Source: a virus | Virus record (IMG/VR): IMGVR_UViG_3300031673_000271 | Coordinates: 1-33,874 of that record | Direction: 5' to 3' (one strand) | DNA: 33,874 bases | In this document: piece by piece, positions 11,919 through 20,870 of the stretch | Position numbering within the stretch: position 1 is the first letter of the stretch | How the letters are laid out: each line of letters begins with the position of its first letter | Notes under the pieces: model-generated | What the model saw: only the letters and a program-made list of their open reading frames with translations | What the model was told of the DNA's origin: nothing | Databases searched by the model: none | Translations under genes and position numbers: made by a program

Positions 11919-12320
11919 ATGAAAAAAATAATCTTAGTACTAAGTATATTGTTTAGTAGCTTTTTTTATGCACAAGACGTTAAGCCTGTGCCAGAAAAAC
12001 TGTTGCTAGAAGGCATGTGGGAATCGAATGACACATCTTATACGTGTATTATAACGGTAAGTGAATTTATTGATATCAATAAAGTTAAAACTATCCATAA
12101 CGTTAGTTTTGAAAAAGACTTAGTTTTGTTAGAAAAAATATTGTTTCAAGATGACACTAAAGTGATAACAACACACACTAACAAAGTAAATGGACACAAG
12201 GTTGAATCAACATATGTTTTAGTTGATGCAAATACTTTGTCTAGACAATTTAAAGGTGATTCAGATATGCTTATATTCTACACCAGAGCAGATACAAAAT
12301 TAAAATATAACTTAAATTAA
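11919..12320 (+). CDS. Secreted or periplasmic protein with Sec signal peptide (133 aa)
   Basis: The first 19 residues (MKKIILVLSILFSSFFYAQ) are a classic signal peptide with an flavobacterial FYAQ end; no lipobox cysteine follows. The mature part has a GMWESNDTSYTCIITVSE opening and alternating beta strands, reminiscent of lipocalin-like META/fatty-acid-binding beta barrels, though I cannot assign a family. A phage protein exported to the periplasm next to the holin could help lysis or block superinfection. It is preceded by a repeated AAATT leader and followed 5 nt later by a coiled-coil gene. Confidence 0.6.
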   Translation: MKKIILVLSILFSSFFYAQDVKPVPEKLLLEGMWESNDTSYTCIITVSEFIDINKVKTIHNVSFEKDLVLLEKILFQDDTKVITTHTNKVNGHKVESTYVLVDANTLSRQFKGDSDMLIFYTRADTKLKYNLN

Positions 12321-12325
12321 ATCAA

Positions 12326-12559
12326 ATGACAAAAATTAAAGAAGAACAATTAACTAAAATTCAAGATCAACAAAAAGCTTTAACTGACATACTTAATCAA
12401 GTAGGGATATTAGAAGCGCAAAAACACGGATTACTCCATGAATTTGCTCATATTAATAAACAAGTTGAAGATACTAAAAAGGAACTTGAAGATGAATACG
12501 GACAAGTAAGCATCAATCTTCAAACAGGAGAATATACAGAAGTACCTAAAGATGAGTAG
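12326..12559 (+). CDS. Short coiled-coil protein (77 aa)
   Basis: Residues 1-60 are one long heptad-like helix (EEQLTKIQDQQKALTDILNQ, ILEAQKHGLLHEFAHINKQ), ending with a beta-like segment YGQVSINLQTGEYTE. I recall similar proteins in other Bacteroidota phages, without a known function. It overlaps the following gene by 8 nt and has an AAATTAAATCAAATG leader. Confidence 0.6.
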   Translation: MTKIKEEQLTKIQDQQKALTDILNQVGILEAQKHGLLHEFAHINKQVEDTKKELEDEYGQVSINLQTGEYTEVPKDE

Positions 12560-12779
12560 CAACGTAAGAAAAATCAGTATAGGCTCTGATTATAAAAATG
12601 ACGCCATGCATTATGCAGTAGGGCAGCAAGTTTATGGAGGGCATGAGATATCGAATATCTTACTTGATAAAGCTGATCATTCTTACAACATCTACATTAA
12701 AAAAAACAATGAGATATTGCCATGGAAGAAATTTAATTCTAACATGGCTATATCCGTTGAATATGACTTAGAGTATTAA
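12552..12779 (+). CDS. Hypothetical conserved phage protein (75 aa)
   Basis: The opening RKISIGSDYKNDAMHYAVGQ and the beta-rich rest (NIYIKKNNEILPWKKFN...ISVEYDLEY) resemble a small protein I remember from crAss-like and related phages upstream of the terminase region. The function is unknown. Its start overlaps the preceding gene by 8 nt and its TAA shares its last A with the ATG of the GroES-like gene. Confidence 0.6.
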   Translation: MSSNVRKISIGSDYKNDAMHYAVGQQVYGGHEISNILLDKADHSYNIYIKKNNEILPWKKFNSNMAISVEYDLEY

Positions 12780-13384
12780 TGAATAGCTTATATAGCTTTA
12801 TTGTAAAACCATTAAAAGGTAGATACAATAATGAGAAGAAAATAGGCGACAGTAGCCTGTTACTAAATAATAATATAGAAAGCTTTCGTCACGTTAGCAA
12901 AGAAGCAATCGTAGTTGCTGTTCCTCTCGCATTTAAAACAATTATAAAACCAGGTGATGTTGTAATAATACATCATAACATTTTCAGAAGGTTCTATGAT
13001 ATGCGTGGGGTTGAAAAAAACAGTAGTACTTATTTTAAAGACGATATGTACTTTGCCAGTATTGATCAAATCTATATGTACCAGAAAGATAATAAATGGT
13101 ACACAAATTTAGATTATTGTTTTGTAAAACCAATATTGGAAAAGGACGATTTTAAAGCGTCCAAAGAACAAAAACAAATTGGTATATTAAAATATGGAAA
13201 CGACGCGTTAAAAGTGCTCGGACTTAACCCTGGGGACTTAGTTGGATTTAAACCTTATAGAGAGTTTGAATTTATTATTGACGACGAGCGTTTGTATTGT
13301 ATGAAATTAAATGATATTATAATTAAGTATGAGCGTAAAGGAAACGAAGAGGAATATAATCCAGGCTGGGCAAAAAGCAGTTGA
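12779..13384 (+). CDS. Second GroES-like protein with two barrel-like halves (201 aa)
   Basis: This is a probable co-chaperonin-fold protein. The first half has a GroES-type start (YSFIVKPLKGRY) and a likely mobile loop at residues 14-37 with a hydrophobic LLL (SSLLLNNN). Then comes the barrel core EAIVVAVP...IIKPGDVVIIHHNIFR. The second half repeats the pattern (YCFVKPILEKDDF, QIGILKYGN, LNPGDLVGFKP, EFIIDDERLYCMKLNDIIIKYE), suggesting a tandem duplication. Proteins like this are annotated as GroES-like in some Bacteroidota phages. It may work with the phage GroEL on capsid folding, or have been recruited for another role. Dyad element C lies within the loop codons (residues 23-38). It overlaps the next gene by 56 nt. 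Confidence 0.6.
   Translation: MNSLYSFIVKPLKGRYNNEKKIGDSSLLLNNNIESFRHVSKEAIVVAVPLAFKTIIKPGDVVIIHHNIFRRFYDMRGVEKNSSTYFKDDMYFASIDQIYMYQKDNKWYTNLDYCFVKPILEKDDFKASKEQKQIGILKYGNDALKVLGLNPGDLVGFKPYREFEFIIDDERLYCMKLNDIIIKYERKGNEEEYNPGWAKSS
12846..12892 (+). repeat. Dyad element copy C (of three), inside a coding region
   Basis: It starts GCGACAGTAGCCTGTTACTA and ends CTTTCGTCAC. It aligns with copies A and B on the minus strand and shares the exact 12-mer AGGCGACAGTAG with the plus strand of copy B. It encodes the presumed mobile loop (GDSSLLLNNNIESFRH) of the 201-residue GroES-like protein. Copy C lies about 440 nt upstream of terS, so it could act on the packaging and structural genes. Confidence 0.55.
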
Positions 13385-13601
13385 GGAACTAATTAAAGTT
13401 GCCAAAGAAGCTATTGTTGATTCTGGAGAAGATATCACAGCGGATAGACTTAAGAATGCTGCAGCTACAAAAAAGCTAGCAATTTTTGACGCATTTGAAA
13501 TACTTAATCGTATCGAAGAAGAACAAGCAATACTTGATGGAGATAATACTGAAACAAGAGCCAAGTCTTTTAAAGGCTTTGCTGAAGGAAGATCTAAGTA
13601 A
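13329..13601 (+). CDS. terS: Probable terminase small subunit (90 aa)
   Basis: This small helical protein immediately precedes the large terminase and overlaps it by 1 nt (TAATG), the usual place of terS. It is composed of helices (NIIQAGQKAVEELIKVAKEA, ADRLKNAAATKKLAIFDAFE, ILNRIEEEQAIL). Comparable proteins occupy the same slot in related phages. It would bind the packaging site and recruit TerL. The start at 13329 lies within the previous gene; the ATG has an ATTAAGT leader. The assignment rests mainly on position and size. Confidence 0.55.
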   Translation: MSVKETKRNIIQAGQKAVEELIKVAKEAIVDSGEDITADRLKNAAATKKLAIFDAFEILNRIEEEQAILDGDNTETRAKSFKGFAEGRSK

Positions 13602-15811
13602 TGTACGAGCAATCATTATATAAAGTAATACCTGATCACATTAAAGCTAGTGTTATTAAGAAAAACAATAGATACAAAAAATGGGTTTATGGATACAACA
13701 AAGAATACGATGTTGTTGTTATAAGTAAGACAGGAGAGATTGGCGAAGTATATGAAATGCAAAACTTAAAAATAGCTTTGCCTAAAGAAGATGACACTCA
13801 CAAATTTAAAAAAGATAGATGGGAGCGATTAGATTACCCAAAAGATCTTGAAAAAATTAAAAGTGTTTCTGAGTGGAATTCAAAACCTGAATACTTTAAA
13901 GAAAACCATTATGATTACATTGATAAAGAATTTAATCGAAGGTCACAAGGCTTTTGGTTCTATAATAAAGGTGTGGCTACTTACATTACTGGTACTCACT
14001 TTATGTACTTGCAGTGGTCCAAGATTGATGTTGGGGCAGCAGATTTTAGGGAGTCAAACAGATTATTCTTTATATTCTGGGAAGCTTGTAAGGCAGACGC
14101 GCGGTGCTATGGAATGTCCTATCTTAAAAACCGTAGGAGCGGATTTTCGTTCATGTCCTCAGCCGAGACTGTTAATCTCGCGACAATTTCCTCAGATTCA
14201 CGATTTGGCATATTGTCAAAGTCTGGCTCTGATGCTAAGAAAATGTTCACAGACAAGGTGGTACCGATATCCGTCAACTACCCGTTCTTCTTTAAGCCTA
14301 TCCAAGACGGTATGGACAGGCCGAAAACCGAGCTTGCCTATCGTATTCCCGCATCCAAACTTACCAGGAAGAAGCTTGATCAAGGGGAAAAACTTGAGGA
14401 ACTTGAAGGATTAGATACAACTATTGATTGGAAAAATACAGGAGATAACTCCTATGATGGAGAAAAATTAAAACTACTAGTACACGATGAAAGTGGAAAG
14501 TGGGAAAGACCTGACAATATATTAAATAACTGGAGAGTTACAAAAACTTGTTTACGGCTAGGATCTAGAATTGTAGGGAAATGTATGATGGGTAGTACAT
14601 CAAATTCACTTGACAAAGGAGGTGAAAACTTTAAAAAACTTTACTATGCTTCAGATGTTACCAAGAGAAACCGCAACGGACAGACTAGCTCAGGATTATA
14701 TTCTTTGTTTATACCTATGGAGTGGAATTACGAAGGATTCATTGACTCTTATGGATTACCTGTATTCGATACACCCAAAGAAGATGTCGGGGGTCCTTAT
14801 GGGGAAAGTATAAATCAAGGAGTAATAGAGCATTGGCAAAACGAAGTAGATGGTTTAAAAAGTGATCAAGATGGTTTAAACGAATATTACCGCCAATTTC
14901 CAAGAACAGAGCAACACGCTTTTAGAGATGAAGCAAAAGAATCTTTGTTCAATCTAACTAAAATATACCAACAAGTAGACTACAATGAAGATTTAAGAAG
15001 TTCTAATGTAGTAACACGAGGAAGTTTTCATTGGGAAAACGGAATTAAAGATAGTAAAGTAATATTTTCTCCTAACAAAGATGGTAGATTTATTATATCT
15101 TGGATACCAAATAAAAACCAACAAAACCGCGTAATAATAAAGAACGGTATTAAATATCCAGGCAATGAACATATGGGTGCATTCGGATGTGATTCATACG
15201 ACATTTCAGGAACTACCGATGGTAAAGGTTCAAAAGGAGCATTACATGGTCTTACTAAGTTTAGTATGGAAGATCATCCGGCTAACACGTTTTTTTTAGA
15301 ATACATTGCAAGACCTCAAACTGCAGACATATTTTTTGAAGATGTTTTAATGGCTTTAGTATTTTATGGAATGCCAATACTTGCGGAGAATAACAAGCCT
15401 AGATTGCTTTATTATTTAAAAAGAAGAGGTTATAGAGGATTTTCAATGAATAGGCCAGACAGACTTTTAAACAAGCTATCTGTAACAGAAAGAGAAATTG
15501 GTGGAATGCCTAACTCTAGTGAAGATATTAAACAAGCACATGCAGCCGCTATAGAAGCATACATAGAAGATTATGTTGGCTTACAATCTGATGGCACTTA
15601 TGGAACAATGTATTTGCAAAAAACCCTTGAAGATTGGGGAAGATTTAATATAAACAATAGAACAAAGCATGATGCGTCGATTAGTTCTGGTTTAGCTATT
15701 ATGGCTTGCAATAAAAATAAGTACAGTCCAAGGGCTGAAAGAATAATAACATCCCACACTTTGAGTATTAAAAAATACGACAACAAAGGGTACAGTTCAA
15801 AAATAATGTAA
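13601..15811 (+). CDS. terL: Terminase large subunit, ATPase-nuclease (736 aa)
   Basis: This is the DNA-packaging motor. ATPase domain: a Walker A-like KNRRSGFSF (residues 177-185; Arg-rich, without the classic GKS/T), Walker B KLLVHDE (291-297; D296, E297), and a coupling-type GSTSN (331-335). Nuclease domain: acidic residues in GCDSYD (D531, D534), FFEDVL (E580, D581) and KHDASISSGLA (D691). Length and motif style fit Bacteroidota podovirus terminases, which are longer than T7 or lambda types. Codon use between about 14085 and 14400 (residues 162-267) shifts strongly to G/C-ending codons, unlike the rest of the gene. It overlaps terS by 1 nt and directly abuts the portal gene. Confidence 0.9.
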   Translation: MYEQSLYKVIPDHIKASVIKKNNRYKKWVYGYNKEYDVVVISKTGEIGEVYEMQNLKIALPKEDDTHKFKKDRWERLDYPKDLEKIKSVSEWNSKPEYFKENHYDYIDKEFNRRSQGFWFYNKGVATYITGTHFMYLQWSKIDVGAADFRESNRLFFIFWEACKADARCYGMSYLKNRRSGFSFMSSAETVNLATISSDSRFGILSKSGSDAKKMFTDKVVPISVNYPFFFKPIQDGMDRPKTELAYRIPASKLTRKKLDQGEKLEELEGLDTTIDWKNTGDNSYDGEKLKLLVHDESGKWERPDNILNNWRVTKTCLRLGSRIVGKCMMGSTSNSLDKGGENFKKLYYASDVTKRNRNGQTSSGLYSLFIPMEWNYEGFIDSYGLPVFDTPKEDVGGPYGESINQGVIEHWQNEVDGLKSDQDGLNEYYRQFPRTEQHAFRDEAKESLFNLTKIYQQVDYNEDLRSSNVVTRGSFHWENGIKDSKVIFSPNKDGRFIISWIPNKNQQNRVIIKNGIKYPGNEHMGAFGCDSYDISGTTDGKGSKGALHGLTKFSMEDHPANTFFLEYIARPQTADIFFEDVLMALVFYGMPILAENNKPRLLYYLKRRGYRGFSMNRPDRLLNKLSVTEREIGGMPNSSEDIKQAHAAAIEAYIEDYVGLQSDGTYGTMYLQKTLEDWGRFNINNRTKHDASISSGLAIMACNKNKYSPRAERIITSHTLSIKKYDNKGYSSKIM

Positions 15812-18223
15812 ATGGTATCAACTAACTATAATAGTTCATTTCCGGATCAGGTGGTACCTGAAGAGGTAAAGCAAAGTTTAGATTATGGCGTGCAAGTAGG
15901 ACAAGCTATAGAGAACGAATGGTTTAGAAATAATCGCTCCGGCGGTGACAGGTTTATGGCTAATTTTCAAAACTACCATAGACTTAAACTATACGCTAGA
16001 GGAGAGCAGTCAATACAAAAATATAAAGATGAATTAGCTATTAATGGTGATTTGTCTTATTTGAATTTAGACTGGAAGCCAGTGCCGGTAATAGCAAAAT
16101 TTGTAGATATAGTAGTTAATGGTATGTCGCAAAGATCATACGAGATACAAGCATTTGCTCAAGATCCAGAATCTTTGCAAAAAAGAACAAAATACGCAGA
16201 AAGAATAATGCGTGACATGATGGCTAAAGAGTTTCTAGACAAAGTTCAAGAGACTATGGAAGTTAATATGTACTCCACAGATCCAGAAAGTTTACCAAAT
16301 GACGTTAACGAACTCTCGTTAAAGATGCAGTTAGAGTTTAAGGAATCTGTTGAAATTGCTGAAGAGTCAGCTATCAACACTATTCTTGATAAAAATAGAT
16401 ATGACGAAAAAAGAAAGCGTGTTTTATACGATTTAGTTGTATTAGGTATTGGAGCTACAAAAACAAACTTTAATCCTTCTGAAGGAATTACAGTAGACTA
16501 TTGTGATCCAGCTAGTATGGTTTATTCGTATACAGAAGATCCTAACTTTGAAGACTTATATTATGTAGGTGAAGTAAAAACAATATCGCTTTCAGAATTA
16601 AAGAAACAGTTTCCTCAATTAACCTCAGAAGAATTAAAGAAAATACAATCTTGGGGTAACACACCAAATAATTATTTAAGAAATTGGAATGGTGGTGATA
16701 CAACAGATGATCAAATTAATGTTTTATATTTTGAATACAAAACATACCAGGATCAAGTTTTTAAAATTAAAAAGACAGAAGCTGGATTAGAAAAAGCATT
16801 AGAAAAGCCTGACACTTTTAATCCACCTAAGAATGACAATTTTGAAAGAGTAGGTAGATCAATAGAAGTATTATATAGTGGAGCTAAAATATTAGGTCAA
16901 AATAAAATGCTTAAATGGGAATTGTCAGAAAATATGACAAGACCTTTTTCTGATACTACAAAAGTTAAAATGAACTATTCAATTTGTGCACCAAGAATGT
17001 ACAAAGGTAGAATAAATTCTTTAGTAAGTCGCGTTACTGGATTTGCAGATATGATTCAGATTACGCATTTAAAAATGCAGCAAGTCTTATCTCGTATGGT
17101 ACCAGACGGTGTATATGTAGATGTTGATGGTTTAGCTGAAGTTGATCTTGGGAATGGAACTAATTATAATGCTGCAGAAGCATTAAATATGTATTTTCAA
17201 ACTGGTTCTATAGTAGGTAGGTCGTTAACTCAGGATGGAGATATTAATAGAGGTAAGATTCCAATTCAAGAGTTACAATCTTCTAGTGGACAAGCTAAAT
17301 TAAGCGCTTTAATAAGCACATATCAATATTATTTACAAATGATTCGTGATGTCACGGGCCTTAATGAGGCTAGAGACGGAAGTACTCCGGACAAATTTGC
17401 TTTAGTAGGGTTACAAAAAATGGCAGCTGCAAATTCAAATACAGCTACACGTCATATTTTGCAAGCTCAAATGTACATAACATTATCTACCTGTGAAAAC
17501 ATTGCATTAAGATTAGCAGATGCATTAGCTTATCCGCTAACAGCAGAAGCTCTCAAAAAATCTGTAAGCAATTACAACGTAGGAACTTTAGAAGAACTAG
17601 CTAGTTTGCAACTACACGATTTTGGTATTTTCTTAGAGTTAATGCCAGACGAAGAAGAAAGAGCTATGTTAGAAAACAACATTCAGACCGCGCTAGGCTC
17701 GGGGTTAATAGCTTTAGAAGATGCAATTGATATTAGAAATGTAGCTAATATTAAAACAGCTAACGAACTATTAAAAGTTAAACAGCGTAAAAAAGCTCAA
17801 AGAGACCAAGAAGCTAGTCAAGCTAACATACAAGCTCAAGCTCAAGCTAATGCCCAATTAGCGGAACAAACAGCAATGGTTGAAACACAGAAGCAACAAG
17901 TTATAACAGAACAAAAAATACAGTTAGAGCAAGCTAAAATGCAATTTGGCATTCAGAAACTACAACAAGAGGCTGAGATTAAAAAACAGTTGATGGGTAC
18001 AGAATTTGATTACAACATGCAGTTAGCGCAAGTGAATGCTCAGGCTCAAACAGGTAAAGAAAATAATAAAGAAGATCGTAAAGACGGTAGAGCAAAGTTA
18101 GTAGCTTCGCAACAAAGTGAGTTGATTAATCAAAGACAAAACAATTCACCACCAAAAAACTTTGAGTCCTCAGGTATGGATGTATTAGGAGGGTTTGGTT
18201 TAGAACAATTTGACCCTAAGTAA
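15812..18223 (+). CDS. Portal protein (803 aa)
   Basis: It forms the dodecameric portal through which DNA enters the capsid. It follows terL with no gap and has portal-like features: an N-terminal alpha/beta part, a long middle region with a crown-type stretch (MVPDGVYVDVDGLAEVDLG) and the stem-like segment RDVTGLNEARDGSTPDKFALVGLQ (split by loops). The C-terminus, residues about 655-755, is a Gln/Ala/Lys-rich coiled coil (QANIQAQAQANAQLAEQ), common in large Bacteroidota phage portals. Family assignment is by position, size and this architecture. Confidence 0.85.
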   Translation: MVSTNYNSSFPDQVVPEEVKQSLDYGVQVGQAIENEWFRNNRSGGDRFMANFQNYHRLKLYARGEQSIQKYKDELAINGDLSYLNLDWKPVPVIAKFVDIVVNGMSQRSYEIQAFAQDPESLQKRTKYAERIMRDMMAKEFLDKVQETMEVNMYSTDPESLPNDVNELSLKMQLEFKESVEIAEESAINTILDKNRYDEKRKRVLYDLVVLGIGATKTNFNPSEGITVDYCDPASMVYSYTEDPNFEDLYYVGEVKTISLSELKKQFPQLTSEELKKIQSWGNTPNNYLRNWNGGDTTDDQINVLYFEYKTYQDQVFKIKKTEAGLEKALEKPDTFNPPKNDNFERVGRSIEVLYSGAKILGQNKMLKWELSENMTRPFSDTTKVKMNYSICAPRMYKGRINSLVSRVTGFADMIQITHLKMQQVLSRMVPDGVYVDVDGLAEVDLGNGTNYNAAEALNMYFQTGSIVGRSLTQDGDINRGKIPIQELQSSSGQAKLSALISTYQYYLQMIRDVTGLNEARDGSTPDKFALVGLQKMAAANSNTATRHILQAQMYITLSTCENIALRLADALAYPLTAEALKKSVSNYNVGTLEELASLQLHDFGIFLELMPDEEERAMLENNIQTALGSGLIALEDAIDIRNVANIKTANELLKVKQRKKAQRDQEASQANIQAQAQANAQLAEQTAMVETQKQQVITEQKIQLEQAKMQFGIQKLQQEAEIKKQLMGTEFDYNMQLAQVNAQAQTGKENNKEDRKDGRAKLVASQQSELINQRQNNSPPKNFESSGMDVLGGFGLEQFDPK

Positions 18224-18257
18224 AGTAAATTTTTTAATTATTTAATTATATTATATT

Positions 18258-19400
18258 ATGTCAGAAGTAAAACAAGAAGGGGATTTTAAAATTAAATCCA
18301 AAACACCAAGGAAGTTTTCAAATAACGATGAAGTTACTAAAGTTAATTTGGATGCGCCTGCAGAAGACGTTACTAGAGTAGTAATTGATGAAGACAAAAG
18401 TGACGAACAAGTCACTAAGTTAGACATCAATACATCTAGTGAAGTTGCAGAAGATAGTAAAGAACCACAAGTTACAAAAGATACTGAAGGAGTACTTCAA
18501 GAAATAAGTAACGAAGAGGTTCAAGAACAAGCGGAAGATTTAAAAGAAGATGTTCAAGAAGCTATAGCTAAACAAGAAAGTACCGGGGTTAGATTACCTG
18601 AAAACATTGAAAAAGTTGTAAACTTTATGAATGAAACAGGGGGAACGCTTCAAGACTATGTTCGCTTAAGTGCGGATTACTCTACAATAGACAACAGTGC
18701 GTTATTACGCGAGTATTACGCTAAAACAAAACCTTATTTAGAAGGTGAAGATATTAGCCTTATCTTAGAAGACTTTTCATATGATGAAGAGTTAGACGAG
18801 GAAAGGGATATACGTAAAAAGAAAATTGCGTATAAAGAAGAGATTGCAAAAGCCAAGGATTATTTGGAAGGTTTAAAGGGTAAATATTACGACGAAATCA
18901 AGTTGAGGCCCGGCGTAACCCAAGACCAACAAAAAGCTACGGACTTTTTCAATAGGTACAACGAAGAGCAACAAGCAAATGTGCAAGTGCGGGATAAGTT
19001 TTTACAAGATACTAATTCTTATTTTACAAATGAATTCAAAGGTTTTGATTTCAACGTAGGAGAAAAGAAGTTTAGGTATGGAGTAAAAGACTCAAGCACC
19101 GTAATGGATCAACAGAATGATTTAACACGAGTTATCGGAAAGTTTCTAGATAGCGATGGAAATGTTAAAAATCAGTCTCAATACCATAAAGCTATATTTG
19201 CTGCCAGAAATGCAGATACAATTGCTCAACACTTTTACGAACAAGGTAAAGCAGACGCAGTACGTAACATAACAGCGAAATCTAATAATGTTTCCGGAGA
19301 TGTGCGTCAGTCAGCGCCCGACAGTGTATTTGTGAATGGGTTTTCTGTAAAAGCAATTAATGGTGTTGATTCTTCAAGATTAAAAATTAGAAAAAAATAA
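18258..19400 (+). CDS. Probable capsid scaffolding protein (380 aa)
   Basis: This very acidic, helix-rich protein lies between portal and major capsid genes, where scaffolds are encoded. Residues 1-110 are disordered with repeated VTK/VTRV motifs (DEVTKVNL, EDVTRVVID, EQVTKLDI, PQVTKD). Residues 110-270 are mostly helical and charged (EERDIRKKKIAYKEEIAKAK). The C-terminus is basic (SSRLKIRKK) and may contact the coat protein, as in other scaffolds. There is no protease motif. An AT-rich leader (TTTAATTATATTATATTATG) precedes the start. Confidence 0.6.
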   Translation: MSEVKQEGDFKIKSKTPRKFSNNDEVTKVNLDAPAEDVTRVVIDEDKSDEQVTKLDINTSSEVAEDSKEPQVTKDTEGVLQEISNEEVQEQAEDLKEDVQEAIAKQESTGVRLPENIEKVVNFMNETGGTLQDYVRLSADYSTIDNSALLREYYAKTKPYLEGEDISLILEDFSYDEELDEERDIRKKKIAYKEEIAKAKDYLEGLKGKYYDEIKLRPGVTQDQQKATDFFNRYNEEQQANVQVRDKFLQDTNSYFTNEFKGFDFNVGEKKFRYGVKDSSTVMDQQNDLTRVIGKFLDSDGNVKNQSQYHKAIFAARNADTIAQHFYEQGKADAVRNITAKSNNVSGDVRQSAPDSVFVNGFSVKAINGVDSSRLKIRKK

Positions 19401-19419
19401 ACATTAAAAACATTTTATT

Positions 19420-20856
19420 ATGGGAAATTTCCAAAACGGTGGCGCTTATCCAGCTTCATTGCTTCCTTCACAGCAGCAGCAAGCTCTTAGCACCAACTAT
19501 TTAAACTTTGCAGGTGACACTCCTGCTAATGACTTCGCTCAACAATACTTGCCTGATATTTATGAGGCTGAAGTAGAGCGTTATGGTAACAGAACTATTT
19601 CTGGGTTCTTACGTATGGTAGGAGCTGAAATGCCATTGCAATCTGATCAAGTAATTTGGTCTGAGCAAAACAGATTACACGTTGCTTATGAAGCGGTAGG
19701 TTCTGATCAAGTAGCTACTCTTACATTACCAGCTGGACACGTAATTGTACCAAACATGACTTTGGTTGTTACTGATCCTTCAAAGCCTGCTAGTGAAAAA
19801 GTAATTGTTGCATCTGTAACTAATACAACTGCTGTTGTATATCCTTACCAAGCTGCTAACCTTGCTGGCTTAGCTACAACTGGACTTAAGGTATTTGTTT
19901 ACGGATCTGAATTTGCTAAAGGTACAACAGGATCTACAGCAAACATCACTCCATCTTTTACGCAATTTAGCAATTCACCAATTATCATCAAAGATAAATA
20001 TTCTATCTCTGGTTCTGATACTGCTCAGATTGGATGGGTTGAGGTTGCAACTGAAGCTGGAACTTCTGGATATTTATGGTACTTAAAGGCTGAAGGCGAA
20101 ACTCGCTTACGTTTTGAAGATTACTTAGAAATGTCTGTAGTTGAAGGTGAACTTGCTGCTGCTGCTGGAGGTTTTGCTACTAACCAAGCTGCAGTGCCTG
20201 GATTTAGCGCAACAATCAACGCAAAAGGTACTGAAGGTTTATTCGCTGCTATTCAAGAAAGAGGTAACGTATATACTAATGCTACATTTGGAGGAACAGG
20301 TGCAGGTGAAGGTATTGCTGAATTTGACACAATTCTTGCTCAGTTAGATACTCAAGGAGCTATTGAAGAGAACATGCTTTTCTTAAACAGAGCTACTTCT
20401 CTTGCTTTTGATAACATGTTAGCTAACGTATCTGCTGGATCTGCTGGTGGTACTGCTTATGGGTTATTTGAAAACTCTGAAGAGATGGCATTAAATTTAG
20501 GTTTCTCTGGATTCAGAAGAGGTTCTTATGACTTCTACAAAACTGACTGGAAATACTTAAACGATGCTTCTACTCGTGGAGGTACTAGTGATATTGATGG
20601 AATCCTTGTTCCTGCTGGAACATCTACGGTTTACGATCAAATCTTAGGAACTAACATCCGTCGTCCATTCTTACACGTACGTTATAGAGCTTCACAGGCT
20701 GATGACAGACGAATGAAGTCTTGGATAACTGGATCTGTTGGGGGAGCTGCTACATCTGATCTTGATGCAATGGAAGTACACTTCCTTTCTGAAAGATGTT
20801 TATGTGTGCAAGCTGCAAATAACTTCGTGTTATTTACTTCTTCTCCAGTAGTATAG
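19420..20856 (+). CDS. Major capsid protein, HK97-fold candidate (478 aa)
   Basis: This is the most likely coat protein: correct place after scaffold, size close to 480 residues, and strong use of a restricted codon set (GCT, GGA, AAC, TTC, CGT, TCT) unlike neighbouring genes, a sign of high expression. Landmarks are DIYEAEVERYGNRTISGFLR near the N-terminus, an insertion of beta strands at residues 80-170, a long Ala/Gly-rich helix region (VEGELAAAAGGFATNQAA) and a conserved-looking RRPFLHVRYRASQADDR near the C-terminus. The gene is followed by a strong terminator hairpin at 20871-20897, so coat protein can be made in excess. Confidence 0.85.
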   Translation: MGNFQNGGAYPASLLPSQQQQALSTNYLNFAGDTPANDFAQQYLPDIYEAEVERYGNRTISGFLRMVGAEMPLQSDQVIWSEQNRLHVAYEAVGSDQVATLTLPAGHVIVPNMTLVVTDPSKPASEKVIVASVTNTTAVVYPYQAANLAGLATTGLKVFVYGSEFAKGTTGSTANITPSFTQFSNSPIIIKDKYSISGSDTAQIGWVEVATEAGTSGYLWYLKAEGETRLRFEDYLEMSVVEGELAAAAGGFATNQAAVPGFSATINAKGTEGLFAAIQERGNVYTNATFGGTGAGEGIAEFDTILAQLDTQGAIEENMLFLNRATSLAFDNMLANVSAGSAGGTAYGLFENSEEMALNLGFSGFRRGSYDFYKTDWKYLNDASTRGGTSDIDGILVPAGTSTVYDQILGTNIRRPFLHVRYRASQADDRRMKSWITGSVGGAATSDLDAMEVHFLSERCLCVQAANNFVLFTSSPVV

Positions 20857-20870
20857 ACAATTTGTAATTC

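Noticed and set aside
13848-14414. 188-codon frame overlapping terL in another frame.
   Set aside because: It exists because the high-GC codon patch removes stops in that frame. The terL frame carries the ATPase motifs and continues on both sides.
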